Shown here: piece after piece, positions 46,267 through 58,514 of the stretch
Position numbering within the stretch: the stretch's first letter is position 1
How the letters are laid out: each line of letters starts with the position of its first letter
Source: Tragulus kanchil
Taxonomy: Eukaryota > Chordata > Mammalia > Artiodactyla > Tragulidae
Assembly: GCA_022376925.1 (NCBI GenBank)
Contig: JAIOJX010000032.1
Location: 118,955,979 to 119,019,978, forward strand
DNA: 64,000 bases
Direction of reading: 5' to 3'
The notes under the pieces: generated by a model
What the model was told of the DNA's origin: nothing
Databases searched by the model: none
Seen by the model: only the letters and a program-made list of their open reading frames with translations
Program-made: the position numbers and the translations under genes

Positions 46267-47146
46267 CAGCACAGCAGATTAGAGCCCTAAACAGTCCGGC
46301 TGCTGAGAATAACTAAAAATGCCAGAAGAAATCTTTAAAACTCTTAAAATGCAACCACCATATGAACAAAACCAGGATTCAGGCTTTTAAATCAGCAGCA
46401 GAAAACTCAGTTATCCAAAGAAAAACAAAAAAAGGGGGGAGAAAAAGAAACTTGAGTGCAGTACATATGAGTTATATCTTATGATTAGCTCAATTTTCTC
46501 TGAACCTGAGATTTAAAACAAAGAAGACCTTCCATCCACGGACCCTTGTGAGAGGAAGCTCTAAAATGAAAAGAAAGGAAATGATTCCAAGTGGGATATC
46601 TGAAATGCAAGGAAAAATGCTGAATAATAAATGTGCGATAAATATAAATAATCACTGACCACCTTAATAGACACTAGAGTTAAACAAAATACAATATTCT
46701 AAAGGCGTCCTATCTGTATTTTCCCTTATAGCCTTGGAGCACTTTATAAACATTTCCTGATCCTTAACATGCTAGGTACTTTACAAGGCTAGAGCTATCC
46801 AGAACACAGAAACCAGGGAGACAGCACATGATCCCTGCCCCAGATGAGCGGACACAGGTAATTACGACACCATGTGGTAAGTGTTGCAATCGACATTAAA
46901 GAAAAGAACCATTCCGAACTCTCTCACAGGCATTTCAGAATATTTCAGAACACATGCCTTAAGAAGACAGAGAGAAAATACACTTAAAATGTTACAAGTA
47001 CTTTTCTGGAGGTGGAGGGTATATAGCAATTTCTTTCCTTCATTTTATTATTATATATTTCCCAAATTTTCTATAATTGTCACATGCTAATGATTAGAAT
47101 TAGGGAAAAAATAAGAAGTTACATTTTTTACAAAAGGAAAAATTAC
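46267..47146. other. Intron, nothing recognised
   Basis: AT-rich intron between duplication 13 and the exon at 47147. A possible old MIR piece lies near 46730-46900 (CACTTTATAAACATTTCCTGATCC). No splice-bounded frame. Confidence 0.45.
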
Positions 47147-47267
47147 CCAGCTTGAGTTGGAGCTCTTTAAACTCATGTCTGGGCTGTCTGCTTTCCTTTT
47201 CAAAACTATGAGAAAATGCTTCTTTTTCCGCTGGTGAGTTATAGATGTGGTTTGCATAATTTTCCAC
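47147..47267 (-). CDS. Coiled-coil protein, internal exon 2
   Basis: A 121-base exon with acceptor TTTTTCTTAG and donor AAGCTGG|GTAATT, phase 0 in and 1 out. Reads VENYANHIYNSPAEKEAFS.., ..FEKESRQPRHEFKELQLKL. It sits between exons 49965 (phase 0) and 37899 (phase 1), both matching. Amphipathic and charged, probably helical. Not duplicated, so it is a good anchor for a transcript search. Confidence 0.85.
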
Positions 47268-47844
47268 CTAAGAAAAAGATAACAGATTTTCTTATCAGAC
47301 TATTCAGAAAGTCATTAAGAAATCACCATACTATCAATGTTTATTATCTAAGAAAGAAAAGAAAACTCAGTGTTGATTGTTGCTTACGTGTGGGTCTCTC
47401 TCCCTAAACTTCCTTTCTATTGTTATATGTTATCAGACACTGTTTCCCATAAATAGGATGACACATCACTACAAATTTCTGGGACAGTCATAGTCTCTGA
47501 TTTTTTTCTATTAACAAATCAAGTTTCCTTATCAATGGTGTAGGAAATACGGTCATCATACTCAGGAACAGAGAACTATCTACACAATAATTATTTATAC
47601 TCTTTTGCAAATCTCATTGATTAAGATGTCTGAAATTTTTTTTATTCATAATAATTGCTTATTTTAATTAATTATTAATTTAAATAAAATTACAAAAATT
47701 ATTTTTTAAGATGTCTGAAATGTTAATAGGAGCTTGTATTAACATAAACTATTGAGTATTATTTTAAAATGGTTTCTGATTAACATGACAGCTTCACATA
47801 GGTACTTTTATGTGGCTAACAATAGATGGAAAGTGAACTATATG

Positions 47845-48430
47845 CTCCAGGTACTCTGTTAAGACATCAAATACTGAGTTTTCACCACAACCCTATGACA
47901 CTGTTATCCTCAACTTCATGGGGGTGGGAGGAGGCTGAGAGAGGCTGAGGTTCTTGCATTGTCAAGCGAGACAGGAAGCAGGCAGCCAGATTTCATTCTC
48001 ACTAGGCCAAATTGCTTCCAAGTAGATTACCAAAATTATTGCATCTTGCTGAATTGTGCTGAAGCCTTTTTGGTACAGCTGCTTGGAATATGAACAAAAA
48101 GCTGAATGGTAAAATAAAGTAAAAGAAACACAGAACTACAGTCCAACTTTATTACTTCCTGGTATGATTTGGTTTCCTCCTCTTTAAAATGGCAGGAATA
48201 ATGCCACCTATTTCCAGTAATAACAGCTATCTTTTATCAAATACTTCGTGGGTGCCAAGTACATACATGAAACTTTTATACACATTAATGTGTGTACATC
48301 TCACGAACCCTTTTGAAGGAGCTAGTATCATCCCCAACTTATAGATGAGAAATTTCAAACTCAAAGAAGTTTAAGTAACTGGCTCCAGTTTACACAGAGT
48401 CAGTGCCACAGGCAATTTGTCATCCCCATC
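47845..48430 (+). mobile_element. Two MIR SINEs
   Basis: First about 47845-48000 (CCAGGTACTCTGTTAAGACA, CACAACCCTATGACACTGTTATCC). Second about 48215-48425 (GGGTGCCAAGTACATACATG, CTAGTATCATCCCCAACTTATAGATGAGAAA, AACTGGCTCCAGTTTACAC). Both diverged. Confidence 0.65.
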
Positions 48431-49645
48431 TGCCTAATGCTCATGGCACTCTTGTTTAAGAATTTGGAAATCAGACTGCCCTCTAAGAGTTAACTTTAAA
48501 AATCAAAGCTAGCTGAGCTGAGCTCTCAAAACACAATAGAGTGACCTGCAAGTGATCTGAGAGAATTTATTAACTCATTTAAAGAATGTAGCTTAACTGG
48601 GCAAACAGAGAAAGGCTGGTAACCTGGTTCTACACTCTAGGACTCTGTTAAAAACAGTTCTTGAAGTGGCTCGTTTGCTTTAGTAAAGGTTATGATAGTT
48701 TTTTTCTTCTTCCCTTTCTTTCTTTTGTATGGTTTTCAAGAAATACCAAAAAACAAAATGGTACATTATAAAATTAAAGATGTCTGCCTAGGTAGCAAAT
48801 AGGGTGAAAAGCCCAACATTAGAAAAGCAATAAAATGTCCCTTGTTAATCAAATCACAGTGATGTTTAACTGCTGTTGAACTCAATCGTTAATGATACAT
48901 TGTAAATAGCCACTTCTCCAAGTCAAGAAAAGTTGGATCAGGAAAGCATTAATGATAGTTCTTTTACTTATTTTTATTACCTTTGCATTTCCAGGAAGAG
49001 AAATATAATTTTGTTCTTATATTGGAGTTTTTTCTTTATATTTTGAGAAGTTGAAAACAATTTTATTAAAGGAAATTTAATTACATGGAGTAAAAATTGA
49101 AAGTATCTTATATGTAAGAAAGTAGGTCCATTAGTACTGGACACATCAAAAAGAGTGATTAAAGAGTCAAAAGGTGTCATTATCTGCTCCTCTAAGGGCT
49201 AGGTACTGTGGTGCTGGGATATAACAGGTCTAGAAATAAGGGCAGATATAGATAGTCTGAGTGTGGAAATCTGGCTATCCTAGCTAGTGCTCCAAAAACT
49301 AAGAATCATTTCATTTGTTCAGCAAGTAAACATTTGATTAAAATCTGGCTTATGCAGTGTGTGCATAGTGCAAAACTACATCAGCCACAGGATACAGATG
49401 TTTGGTTCTTTTGGTTGCTATGTTTCTTACAGTCAATTAAAAAGCTGGTATCTAGTTTTCTACAAACTTATCTGTGAGTTTGGTCAATACAAGACCAACG
49501 TTGAGAAGCAGATCTACTCTCTGAATGCTGACTAATCAGATCATTAAGCCTACGAAGAGGAGAGTCAGCTAGAAGGTTCGGTTACTGAGACAAGGATGAA
49601 TGTGCCATGCTAATGAAAGCCACCTTGAGCAGTCCCATTTGGATT
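48431..49645. other. Intron, nothing recognised
   Basis: AT-rich intron. A frame of 67 codons on the minus strand (48977-49180) has no supporting splice sites and is treated as chance. Confidence 0.45.
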
Positions 49646-49827
49646 CAACCAGTCATCTCTGGGCAATGTCCTGTACATGTATGCTACTGGAAATCAATAG
49701 ATTTTGGATACAGTTCAAGAAAAAAAAAGTGTACAGATGAGTGCTCTGCAAACTACACAGTGATATTTAAATTGTCACTTTTTAATATGCTAATATGATG
49801 AAGGATGATGAACAAAACCACAGCTTT

Positions 49828-49940
49828 TTTTTTTTTTCTTTTCGGTCACACTGCATGGAACGTCTCCAACCAGGGATAGAACCCTTGCCTCCTGCATTGG
49901 AAACACAGAGTCTTAATCACTGAATGATCAAGGAAGTCCG
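49828..49940 (-). mobile_element. CHR-type SINE fragment beside a splice donor
   Basis: Minus-strand SINE: head GGACTTCCTTGATCATTCAG at right, B-box region GGTTCTATCCC, poly-T tail complement at left (49826-49838). It ends about 25 bases from the donor of the exon at 49965. Copied at about 50984-51095. Confidence 0.82.
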
Positions 49941-49964
49941 CAAAACTATGGCATTAGTTCTTAC

Positions 49965-50141
49965 ATCTTTCATTTCTTCCATGTGCTTCACTGACAGCTC
50001 TTCTAGATTTCTGGTGGCAGCCCTCAGCCTGTCTCTGCTGTAACAAGCACCAGACAAGACAGAGTTGTTCTTCTGTAAAGGCAAGGAGTTCAATTCCTTC
50101 TTTCTCAAGATGGTGCAGAAGTCTTCTAATTGAACTTTTCC
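49965..50141 (-). CDS. Coiled-coil protein, internal exon 1 (first firm exon)
   Basis: A 177-base exon, phase 0 to 0, with acceptor TTTTATTAAG and donor AAAGAT|GTAAGA. Reads GKVQLEDFCTILRKKELNS.., ..SGACYSRDRLRAATRNLEE.., ..KHMEEMKD: basic linker then a coiled-coil-like helix. A second frame is also open across the exon, but only this one keeps phase 0 into the next exon at 47147. The acceptor tract is purine-interrupted and therefore moderate. Several upstream exons may be missing between here and 58.5 kb. Confidence 0.8.
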
Positions 50142-51120
50142 CTTAATAAAAGACATAAACATATGTGTATATGTACAAAGACATGTAAATATACAACTGA
50201 ATATGCAAGAAATCTGATGTTTTCATATGCCTAGAGATAGTTTCTCTACAAAGTTTAATTTCCCTACTAGAAACCTACTACTATGGTTATGTTACCAAAT
50301 TATAATGAACACTTACATGAAAGAGCTATAACACAAAAAAATCAAAGCTTTGGACAGTTCTATTATATCATCTAAAGTAAGAAACGACATGAAATACATG
50401 TGTTAAAAAAAACCACAAGCTTTCTAATAATACCAAATGAACCAACAGACAAAGAATTAATCTCCAAAATCTACAAGCAACTCAGGCAGCTCAGCACCTG
50501 AAAAATGAACAACCCAATCAAAATGTTGGAAAAAGACCTAAACAGACACTTCTCCAAGGAGGACATACAGATGGCCAAAAAACACATGAAACGATGCTCA
50601 ACCTTGCTTATTATTAGAGAAATGCAAATCAAAACTACAATGAGGTATCACCTCACACCCGTCAGAATGGCCATCATCAACAAATCTATAGACAAAAATC
50701 TACAGGGAACACTCATGCATTGCTGGAGGGAATGTAAATTGATACAGCCACTATGGAGGACAGTATGGAGATTCCTTAAAAAAACTAAAAATAGAAGCAC
50801 CGTACAACCAGTCATCTCTGGGATGTCCTGTACATGTATGCTACTGGAAATCAATAGATTTTGGATACAGTTCAAGAAAAAAAAAGTGTACAGATGAGTG
50901 CTCTGCAAACTACACAGTGATATTTAAATTGTCACTTTTTAATATGCTAATATGATGAAGGATGATGAACAAAACCACAGCTTTTTTTTTTTTTCTTTTC
51001 GGTCACACTGCATGGAACGTCTCCAACCAGGGATAGAACCCTTGCCTCCTGCATTGGAAACACAGAGTCTTAATCACTGAATGATCAAGGAAGTCCGAAA
51101 ACTATGGCATTAGTTCTTAC

Positions 51121-51297
51121 ATCTTTCATTTCTTCCATGTGCTTCACTGACAGCTCTTCTAGATTTCTGGTGGCAGCCCTCAGCCTGTCTCTGCTGTAAC
51201 AAGCACCAGACAAGACAGAGTTGTTCTTCTGTAAAGGCAAGGAGTTCAATTCCTTCTTTCTCAAGATGGTGCAGAAGTCTTCTAATTGAACTTTTCC
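51121..51297 (-). pseudogene. Spurious full copy of internal exon 1
   Basis: Same sequence and splice borders as 49965-50141 at offset 1156. As phase is 0 to 0 it would be an in-frame 59-codon exon repeat if real, but it lies in copy 2 of duplication 14 and is judged artefactual. Confidence 0.85.
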
Positions 51298-52219
51298 CTT
51301 AATAAAAGACATAAACATATGTGTATATGTACAAAGACATGTAAATATACAACTGAATATGCAAGAAATCTGATGTTTTCATATGCCTAGAGATAGTTTC
51401 TCTACAAAGTTTAATTTCCCTACTAGAAACCTACTACTATGGTTATGTTACCAAATTATAATGAACACTTACATGAAAGAGCTATAACACAAAAAAATCA
51501 AAGCTTTGGACAGTTCTATTATATCATCTAAAGTAAGAAACGACATGAAATACATGTGTTAAAAAAAACCACAAGCTTTCTAATAATACCAAATGAACCA
51601 ACAGACAAAGAATTAATCTCCAAAATCTACAAGCAACTCAGGCAGCTCAGCACCTGAAAAATGAACAACCCAATCAAAATGTTGGAAAAAGACCTAAACA
51701 GACACTTCTCCAAGGAGGACATACAGATGGCCAAAAAACACATGAAACGATGCTCAACCTTGCTTATTATTAGAGAAATGCAAATCAAAACTACAATGAG
51801 GTATCACCTCACACCCGTCAGAATGGCCATCATCAACAAATCTATAGACAAAAATCTACAGGGAACACTCATGCATTGCTGGAGGGAATGTAAATTGATA
51901 CAGCCACTATGGAGGACAGTATGGAGATTCCTTAAAAAACTAAAAATAGAAGCACCCTATGACCCAGCAATCCCACTATTAGGCCTATATCCTGATGAAA
52001 TCAAAACTGAAAGAGGCACCTGTACCCCAATGTTCATTGCAGCTCTCTATACAATAGCTAGAACATGGAAGCAACCTAGATGTCCATCGATGAATGAATG
52101 GATAAAAAGCTCTGGTACATATATACAATGGAGTACTTCTCAGCTGTAAAAAGAAATGCAGAAGAATCAGTCCTAATGAGGTGGATGGATCTAGAGCCTA
52201 TCATAAAAAGTGAAGTAAG

Positions 52220-52368
52220 GGGAATTCCCTGGTGGTCCAGTGGCTAAGACTCTGTGCTGCCAATGCAGGGGGCCCAGGTTCAATTTCTGGTCAGGGAACT
52301 AGAGCTCACATGCTACAACTGAGACCCAATGCAGCCAAATAAATACAAATAAAATATGTATAAAAAAG
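52220..52368 (+). mobile_element. CHR-type SINE inside the young L1
   Basis: GGGAATTCCCTGGTGGTCCAG head, B-box GGTTCAATTTC, ..GAGACCCAATGCAGCCAAATAAATAC tail. Flanked by the perfect 14-base duplication AAAAGTGAAGTAAG (52206-52219 and 52369-52382), so the SINE is younger than the L1. Confidence 0.93.
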
Positions 52369-52761
52369 AAAAGTGAAGTAAGTCAAAAAGAGAAAGACAA
52401 GTATAATATACTAACACATATATATGGAATCTAGTAAGATGGTAATGGTAATACATGCTGTGAAGCGTTGGAAAAACAAACGTAGAGAATAGATGTATGG
52501 ACATTGTGGGGAATGAACAGGGGGTGGGAGGCGTAGAGGGAGTAACATGGTATCCGATACTATCATATGTGAAAAGGAGAGGTATTGTCATTGCGCTGTG
52601 GGAATAGGGGATCCTGCAGGGGCGCTGCGAGACGGCCTGGAGGGACGGGATGTGTGGGGGGGGGGACTAGGAGGGGGTGGAAGAGGGATAGGAGTCAGGG
52701 ATACACGTATGACTAATCTGAGATTATACATACCTATAAACAACAAAACACTGTAAAAGTA

Positions 52762-54965
52762 AAAAAGTAAAATAATAATTAAAAAAAAAACAAGCTTTCT
52801 GCCTGCTGAATTCTGAAGTTTGTAATTTAATAACCTGAAAAACCTCCCGAAGGCCCCTTGCAATGTTATAAATCCCAAAGAAATTTTTGTCTGTTCTTTT
52901 GAATATTTAGAAATAAATATTTATTTAGAATATATATTTTATTTAGATATATTTAGAAATAAATATTTATTTTATTTAGACATAAAAGGACTCCTCTGGA
53001 AGTTAGAGACCCCATTAATTCTGTACAATCAAGAAATTATTTTGTTCACAGAATATGTTATAACTTCTGTTGACTTCTAAGTCATTGAACTCTCAACTCT
53101 CTTCTAAAACTTCTTGATCTAAGCCTGCAATCAATACTGTCTATAATCTCTTTGAAGCAATCATGAAACTTGAAAGCAATCATCCTACATAACAGCTTGC
53201 ACTACATGGTTCAGGAGAGATAAATGTCTGTTGGTAGGCTGATGGAGTGGTATCTCTGTTGTGAGAATCACTAACTGTGATTAAGACTTGCTGGTATAAT
53301 AAAACATATTAATAACTGTTAACCAAGTTAATTTGATGTGATTATAGGGCTAAACATAACTGTTACTGAACTGCAGCTAGTCTACATAATAATATTCAGT
53401 TTCACTTTTTAACAGAAAAACTATATTTTGATTATTTTCTATTTTCTTGTTAAGTTTTTCCAGAATCTCATTCTTTTCACATCAGCAGTTCTTGTATATT
53501 GAATGTTAATTATCATCCGATACATGAAAGAAAAAAAGGACCCAGATCTGAATCTTTGTGCTCCCAACGCATCCTCCCCATGACATGGCTAAAAGTCTTC
53601 TTGGGCTCCTCATCACCCTATTCCCATCATCTGGCCCCCATTCACAACCTCCTCCCTACAAGGTCTCTGAGCACTATTCAGTTCCTTGTGGTTTTAGTCC
53701 TGAGTATTAGAGGACCCAAGACACTAGAAGTACATTACATCCTATGACATCTATTTGGCAATATAGAAAAATGCATGTTATAATAAAGAGAAAAAGTAGA
53801 ACATAAAGGTATTATTACAACTATGTAAAACCAGACACACAAGAATGGAAGCAAATACATCAAAAAGTAAAATAATAATTAAAAAAAAAACAAGCTTTCT
53901 GCCTGCTGAATTCTGAAGTTTGTAATTTAATAACCTGAAAAACCTCCCGAAGGCCCCTTGCAATGTTATAAATCCCAAAGAAATTTTTGTCTGTTCTTTT
54001 GAATATTTAGAAATAAATATTTATTTAGAATATATATTTTATTTAGATATATTTAGAAATAAATATTTATTTTATTTAGACATAAAAGGACTCCTCTGGA
54101 AGTTAGAGACCCCATTAATTCTGTACAATCAAGAAATTATTTTGTTCACAGAATATGTTATAACTTCTGTTGACTTCTAAGTCATTGAACTCTCAACTCT
54201 CTTCTAAAACTTCTTGATCTAAGCCTGCAATCAATACTGTCTATAATCTCTTTGAAGCAATCATGAAACTTGAAAGCAATCATCCTACATAACAGCTTGC
54301 ACTACATGGTTCAGGAGAGATAAATGTCTGTTGGTAGGCTGATGGAGTGGTATCTCTGTTGTGAGAATCACTAACTGTGATTAAGACTTGCTGGTATAAT
54401 AAAACATATTAATAACTGTTAACCAAGTTAATTTGATGTGATTATAGGGCTAAACATAACTGTTACTGAACTGCAGCTAGTCTACATAATAATATTCAGT
54501 TTCACTTTTTAACAGAAAAACTATATTTTGATTATTTTCTATTTTCTTGTTAAGTTTTTCCAGAATCTCATTCTTTTCACATCAGCAGTTCTTGTATATT
54601 GAATGTTAATTATCATCCGATACATGAAAGAAAAAAAGGACCCAGATCTGAATCTTTGTGCTCCCAACGCATCCTCCCCATGACATGGCTAAAAGTCTTC
54701 TTGGGCTCCTCATCACCCTATTCCCATCATCTGGCCCCCATTCACAACCTCCTCCCTACAAGGTCTCTGAGCACTATTCAGTTCCTTGTGGTTTTAGTCC
54801 TGAGTATTAGAGGACCCAAGACACTAGAAGTACATTACATCCTATGACATCTATTTGGCAATATAGAAAAATGCATGTTATAATAAAGAGAAAAAGTAGA
54901 ACATAAAGGTATTATTACAACTATGTAAAAACCAGACACACAAGAATGGAAGCAAATACATCAAA
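52762..54965. repeat. Direct duplication 15 (period 1100-1101)
   Basis: Copy 1 is 52762-53864 and copy 2 is 53862-54965, overlapping at a shared CAAA. Copy 2 starts inside the L1 A-rich tail. An AT-rich patch (52895-52995, repeated 53995-54095) of ATTTAGAAATAAATATTTAT units is included. Confidence 0.95.
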
Positions 54966-55420
54966 CTGTTAAAACACAGTTGTGACAAACTGAAAAAATT
55001 ATGAATAATAAGAAAATAATGTTTGAATTCTTACACATCCTACACTGTGAGTTGCTTGCACCGAAAAAGTAGCATACCCCCCGTCCACACCATGTTGTGG
55101 GGCAGAGTGGGAGAGTGTTAGGCTGGAGGAAGTTGGAAGGAGAAGATGGGGGATATGGAGAATACCTTTGGATCTTTGACTTCTGGGAGATTTGAGGTAT
55201 CAGAGGGTAGGCGACCTTACAGGAAGAGGGGGCTTGTCTGGCCAGGAGAGTAGTATAGGATAGAAGCCAATATCCAAGTGTGTGACTCATCCACATTCCT
55301 ACACTGAACACCCTTCCAAAGACAGAAACCTTTAACCTCCATTCTACTTAGTCATCTAAGGCCTTGGCTTCCTCTAAGCTCATGTCATAGACTAAACTAC
55401 TGTTGAAATCCCACAATTCT
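52996..55420. other. Intron, nothing recognised
   Basis: Apart from duplication 15 I see no repeat family and no exon. Plus-strand frame 53499-53747 and minus-strand frame 54961-55311 lack splice borders that fit any gene. Confidence 0.45.
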
Positions 55421-55429
55421 AAGCTCCAA

Positions 55430-56038
55430 ATGTCCTACTCTGACCACTGCCTTCTGCTCTTTTGTGTGTGTATGGTAAATATATGGAACTTAAAATTTAA
55501 CATTTTAACCATACTTAAGTGTAGAATTCAGCATCACCAAGAACATTTACAATGCTGTGCAGTCATCACTGCTATCTATTTTCAGAACTTACTCATTTTC
55601 CCAAACATAAGCTCTGTACACATTAAATAAATTCCCCACTTTCTACTGTAGTCTACTGTCTCTCTCTATAAATCTGCCTATTCTAGGTACCTCATACAGG
55701 TGGAATCATATGGTTGTCCTTCTGTTTCTAACTTGTTTCACTTAGCATGATGTCTTCAGATTTCATCCACTTTAGAGTAGGGATCAGAATTTCCTTCCTT
55801 TTTAAGGCTGAGTAACATTCCATTGTATGTATTCTGTTTATCCATTCATCTGCTGATGGACATTTGAGCTGTTTCTGACTATTGTGAATAATGCTGCTGT
55901 AACACTGGTGTAACAGGGATCTAAGTCCCTGCTTCAGCTGTTTTAAGCATCTTCCTAGGCATGGAATTGCCGGATATACAAATCTGTGTGTATTAACTTT
56001 TTGAGGAACTTTCATAAAAATGTGGAAAATAGCCATAG
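55430..56038 (-). mobile_element. Old L1 3' UTR, antisense
   Basis: Antisense landmarks: ATTCAGCATCACCAAGAACATTTAC, TGTGCAGTCATCACTGC, TTTCACTTAGCATGATGTC, CATTCCATTGTATG, ATGGACATTTGAGCTG. The segment from 55681 is duplicated to 56784-57141. It explains the 102-codon minus-strand frames. Confidence 0.78.
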
Positions 56039-57835
56039 TAATAAGTAAGAAGTTATTGCTCTCTCAAACTGTTCCCCAGTGACAGCTGAGACCTCCAGTC
56101 CCTGGACCATTACCTCCCCTCTCTCTCAAAACTACCAGATACTCTCTGGCTTTACTCACCTCCCCCTTAAGCCTGGACTCATCTCAATCAATATCAATCT
56201 CTAATGTGTCCAGTTTCTTCACCCCTTGTCCCACCTTCCCTGAGGATCCAAACTGGGGGAAAACTTTGACCATTCAGCTTTTCTCTACGTATTTTAGTAT
56301 GCTGAGTGCTGCAAGAGAAAAATGAACAAGCATGCAAACTGGAACCACTACAGATCCATGGTTTGCCACCGGAGCCAAGCTTCCCTACCTGCTTAGGTCA
56401 TTCCACACATTTGGCCCATTTCAGCTACTGTTTCACCTCATTCAAGGTTTAGTAGGCACTGGGATAGGGGTAAGAGGAAAGTTAAGACTTTATGCTAACA
56501 CTGACATAATGATGTTTGTTTGATAGATATATACTGGGAGCGGAAAGGAAAACTCCTTAACGTACAATATCTAACAGCCCTTATCATCAAGAATTACAAT
56601 TTATTCAGCTCCCATTTCATAAGAAAAATTGAAAAAGCTGCAGAACTTGTTCTTCTTTCCCAATCTATTACAGAAGGGAATGCTGAATCTCTGAGTATGT
56701 GGAAACTTGACTTGGCTTTAAGTATGAGTATCTACCAAATTAGTGAGAAATAAACAAATCTATCTACAAAGAAAAATGCTGAATTCTAGGTACCTCATAC
56801 AGGTGGAATCATATGGTTGTCCTTCTGTTTCTAACTTGTTTCACTTAGCATGATGTCTTCAGATTTCATCCACTTTAGAGTAGGGATCAGAATTTCCTTC
56901 CTTTTTAAGGCTGAGTAACATTCCATTGTATGTATTCTGTTTATCCATTCATCTGCTGATGGACATTTGAGCTGTTTCTGACTATTGTGAATAATGCTGC
57001 TGTAACACTGGTGTAACAGGGATCTAAGTCCCTGCTTCAGCTGTTTTAAGCATCTTCCTAGGCATGGAATTGCCGGATATACAAATCTGTGTGTATTAAC
57101 TTTTTGAGGAACTTTCATAAAAATGTGGAAAATAGCCATAGTAATAAGTAAGAAGTTATTGCTCTCTCAAACTGTTCCCCAGTGACAGCTGAGACCTCCA
57201 GTCCCTGGACCATTACCTCCCCTCTCTCTCAAAACTACCAGATACTCTCTGGCTTTACTCACCTCCCCCTTAAGCCTGGACTCATCTCAATCAATATCAA
57301 TCTCTAATGTGTCCAGTTTCTTCACCCCTTGTCCCACCTTCCCTGAGGATCCAAACTGGGGGAAAACTTTGACCATTCAGCTTTTCTCTACGTATTTTAG
57401 TATGCTGAGTGCTGCAAGAGAAAAATGAACAAGCATGCAAACTGGAACCACTACAGATCCATGGTTTGCCACCGGAGCCAAGCTTCCCTACCTGCTTAGG
57501 TCATTCCACACATTTGGCCCATTTCAGCTACTGTTTCACCTCATTCAAGGTTTAGTAGGCACTGGGATAGGGGTAAGAGGAAAGTTAAGACTTTATGCTA
57601 ACACTGACATAATGATGTTTGTTTGATAGATATATACTGGGAGCGGAAAGGAAAACTCCTTAACGTACAATATCTAACAGCCCTTATCATCAAGAATTAC
57701 AATTTATTCAGCTCCCATTTCATAAGAAAAATTGAAAAAGCTGCAGAACTTGTTCTTCTTTCCCAATCTATTACAGAAGGGAATGCTGAATCTCTGAGTA
57801 TGTGGAAACTTGACTTGGCTTTAAGTATGAGTATC
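55681..57835. repeat. Direct duplication 16 (period 1103)
   Basis: Copy 1 is 55681-56732 and copy 2 is 56784-57835. The 51-base linker (TACCAAATTAGTGAGAAATAAAC..) is a mis-joined version of the sequence after copy 2 (ACAAATAACTGCTGAAATTAGTGAGAAATAAA), losing about 12 bases. Confidence 0.95.
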
Positions 57836-58061
57836 ACAAATAACTGCTGAAATTAGTGAGAAATAAAAATATCTAAAGCATTCTATCCTGACAAATACCG
57901 ATTTAAAATGTACACTTTGCATTATCTTCAAAATAACTTTACATTTAAGAATAGAAAGACTAAAGGAGAAACACGTACTTTTAAAACAAATTGAAGTTTT
58001 CCAAGCTAAATTACAACTGCACTGGATCTAAAGAAATCATGTTCCATTTTTAAGGACTCAC

Positions 58062-58094
58062 TGTTTCAGTCTTTAGAGGACTATCAAGCCTGCC
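58062..58094 (-). CDS. Possible 33-base 5' coding exon
   Basis: Minus strand: donor ACTGAAACA|GTGAGT is a good site. With an acceptor at GGCAAGAG the exon reads GRLDSPLKTET, phase 0 to 0, fitting between MEKHTL (58463-58480) and the exon at 49965. The acceptor has almost no pyrimidine tract, so this may be chance. Confidence 0.25.
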
Positions 58095-58462
58095 CTCTTG
58101 CCAAAAATATTTGTTTCAATCATTCCTCTTGTCTTTTCGTTTCTTGTCTCATATCACAAGGAATGTTTTCTGATTAAGAACTGACATGAAGAGCAGGCTT
58201 AAGAACTGCTTCAAGTATCTTCTTTCCTGCCAAAGTGTTGGGTTTACATGGACTTAAAAAGTTGCATTCTTGTTACATCATCATTCTAAATGATCTTTTC
58301 ACATACATGCTGCATCATGTATGCCTAACACAGTATTCACTTAAGCAAGGAACAATCTTCCTTCTTTATATAAGACAGAGATAAGCCCCAAAATGCATTT
58401 GATTTTCCCCTCTCCATTTCCAAAACACAGGAGGCTTGCAGAAATTTACTGTTGATATTTAC

Positions 58463-58514
58463 CAATGTGTGCTTCTCCATTTTCGTCTCTAGTTTACTCA
58501 AGACAGAAAGCTTG
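58463..58514 (-). CDS. Possible first coding exon (MEKHTL)
   Basis: Minus strand: acceptor TGTACTACAG, then 5' UTR, then ATG at 58480 in a good context (AAAATGG), MEKHTL, and donor ACATTG|GTAAAT, leaving in phase 0, the phase that the exon at 49965 needs. It lies downstream of the promoter region in the gene's direction, which is where a start exon should be. No other upstream ATG was tested against transcripts. Confidence 0.45.

Larger units (their letters stand above)
49646..51956. repeat. Direct duplication 14 (period 1155-1159), contains an exon
   Basis: Copy 1 is 49646-50801 and copy 2 is 50805-51956. Indels between copies: GGGCAATG/GGGATG, CCGCAAAAC/CCGAAAAC, and one A in an A-run. Contains a complete exon plus an L1 tail. 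Confidence 0.95.
50440..52795 (+). mobile_element. Young L1 3' end (ORF2 tail and 3' UTR)
   Basis: Well-preserved sense L1: CAGACACTTCTCCAAGGAGGAC, AGAGAAATGCAAATCAAAAC, TATCACCTCACACC, then CCTATGACCCAGCAATCCCAC and a 3' UTR ending ..TACACGTATGACTAATCTGAG..AAACAACAAAACACTG plus A-rich tail near 52790. The stretch 50502-50804 is repeated as 51658-51960 by duplication 14, so the true element is about 1.15 kb shorter. A 162-codon frame at 51661-52149 is the decayed ORF2 C-terminal region. Confidence 0.85.

Noticed and set aside
50505..52149. 130- and 162-codon plus-strand frames resembling a protein
   Set aside because: This is the C-terminal part of L1 ORF2, 5'-truncated and partly doubled by duplication 14.
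56520..57850. 75-77-codon plus-strand frames (MIDIYWERKGKLL..)
   Set aside because: No splice or promoter support and differ at the end only because of the faulty joint of duplication 16.
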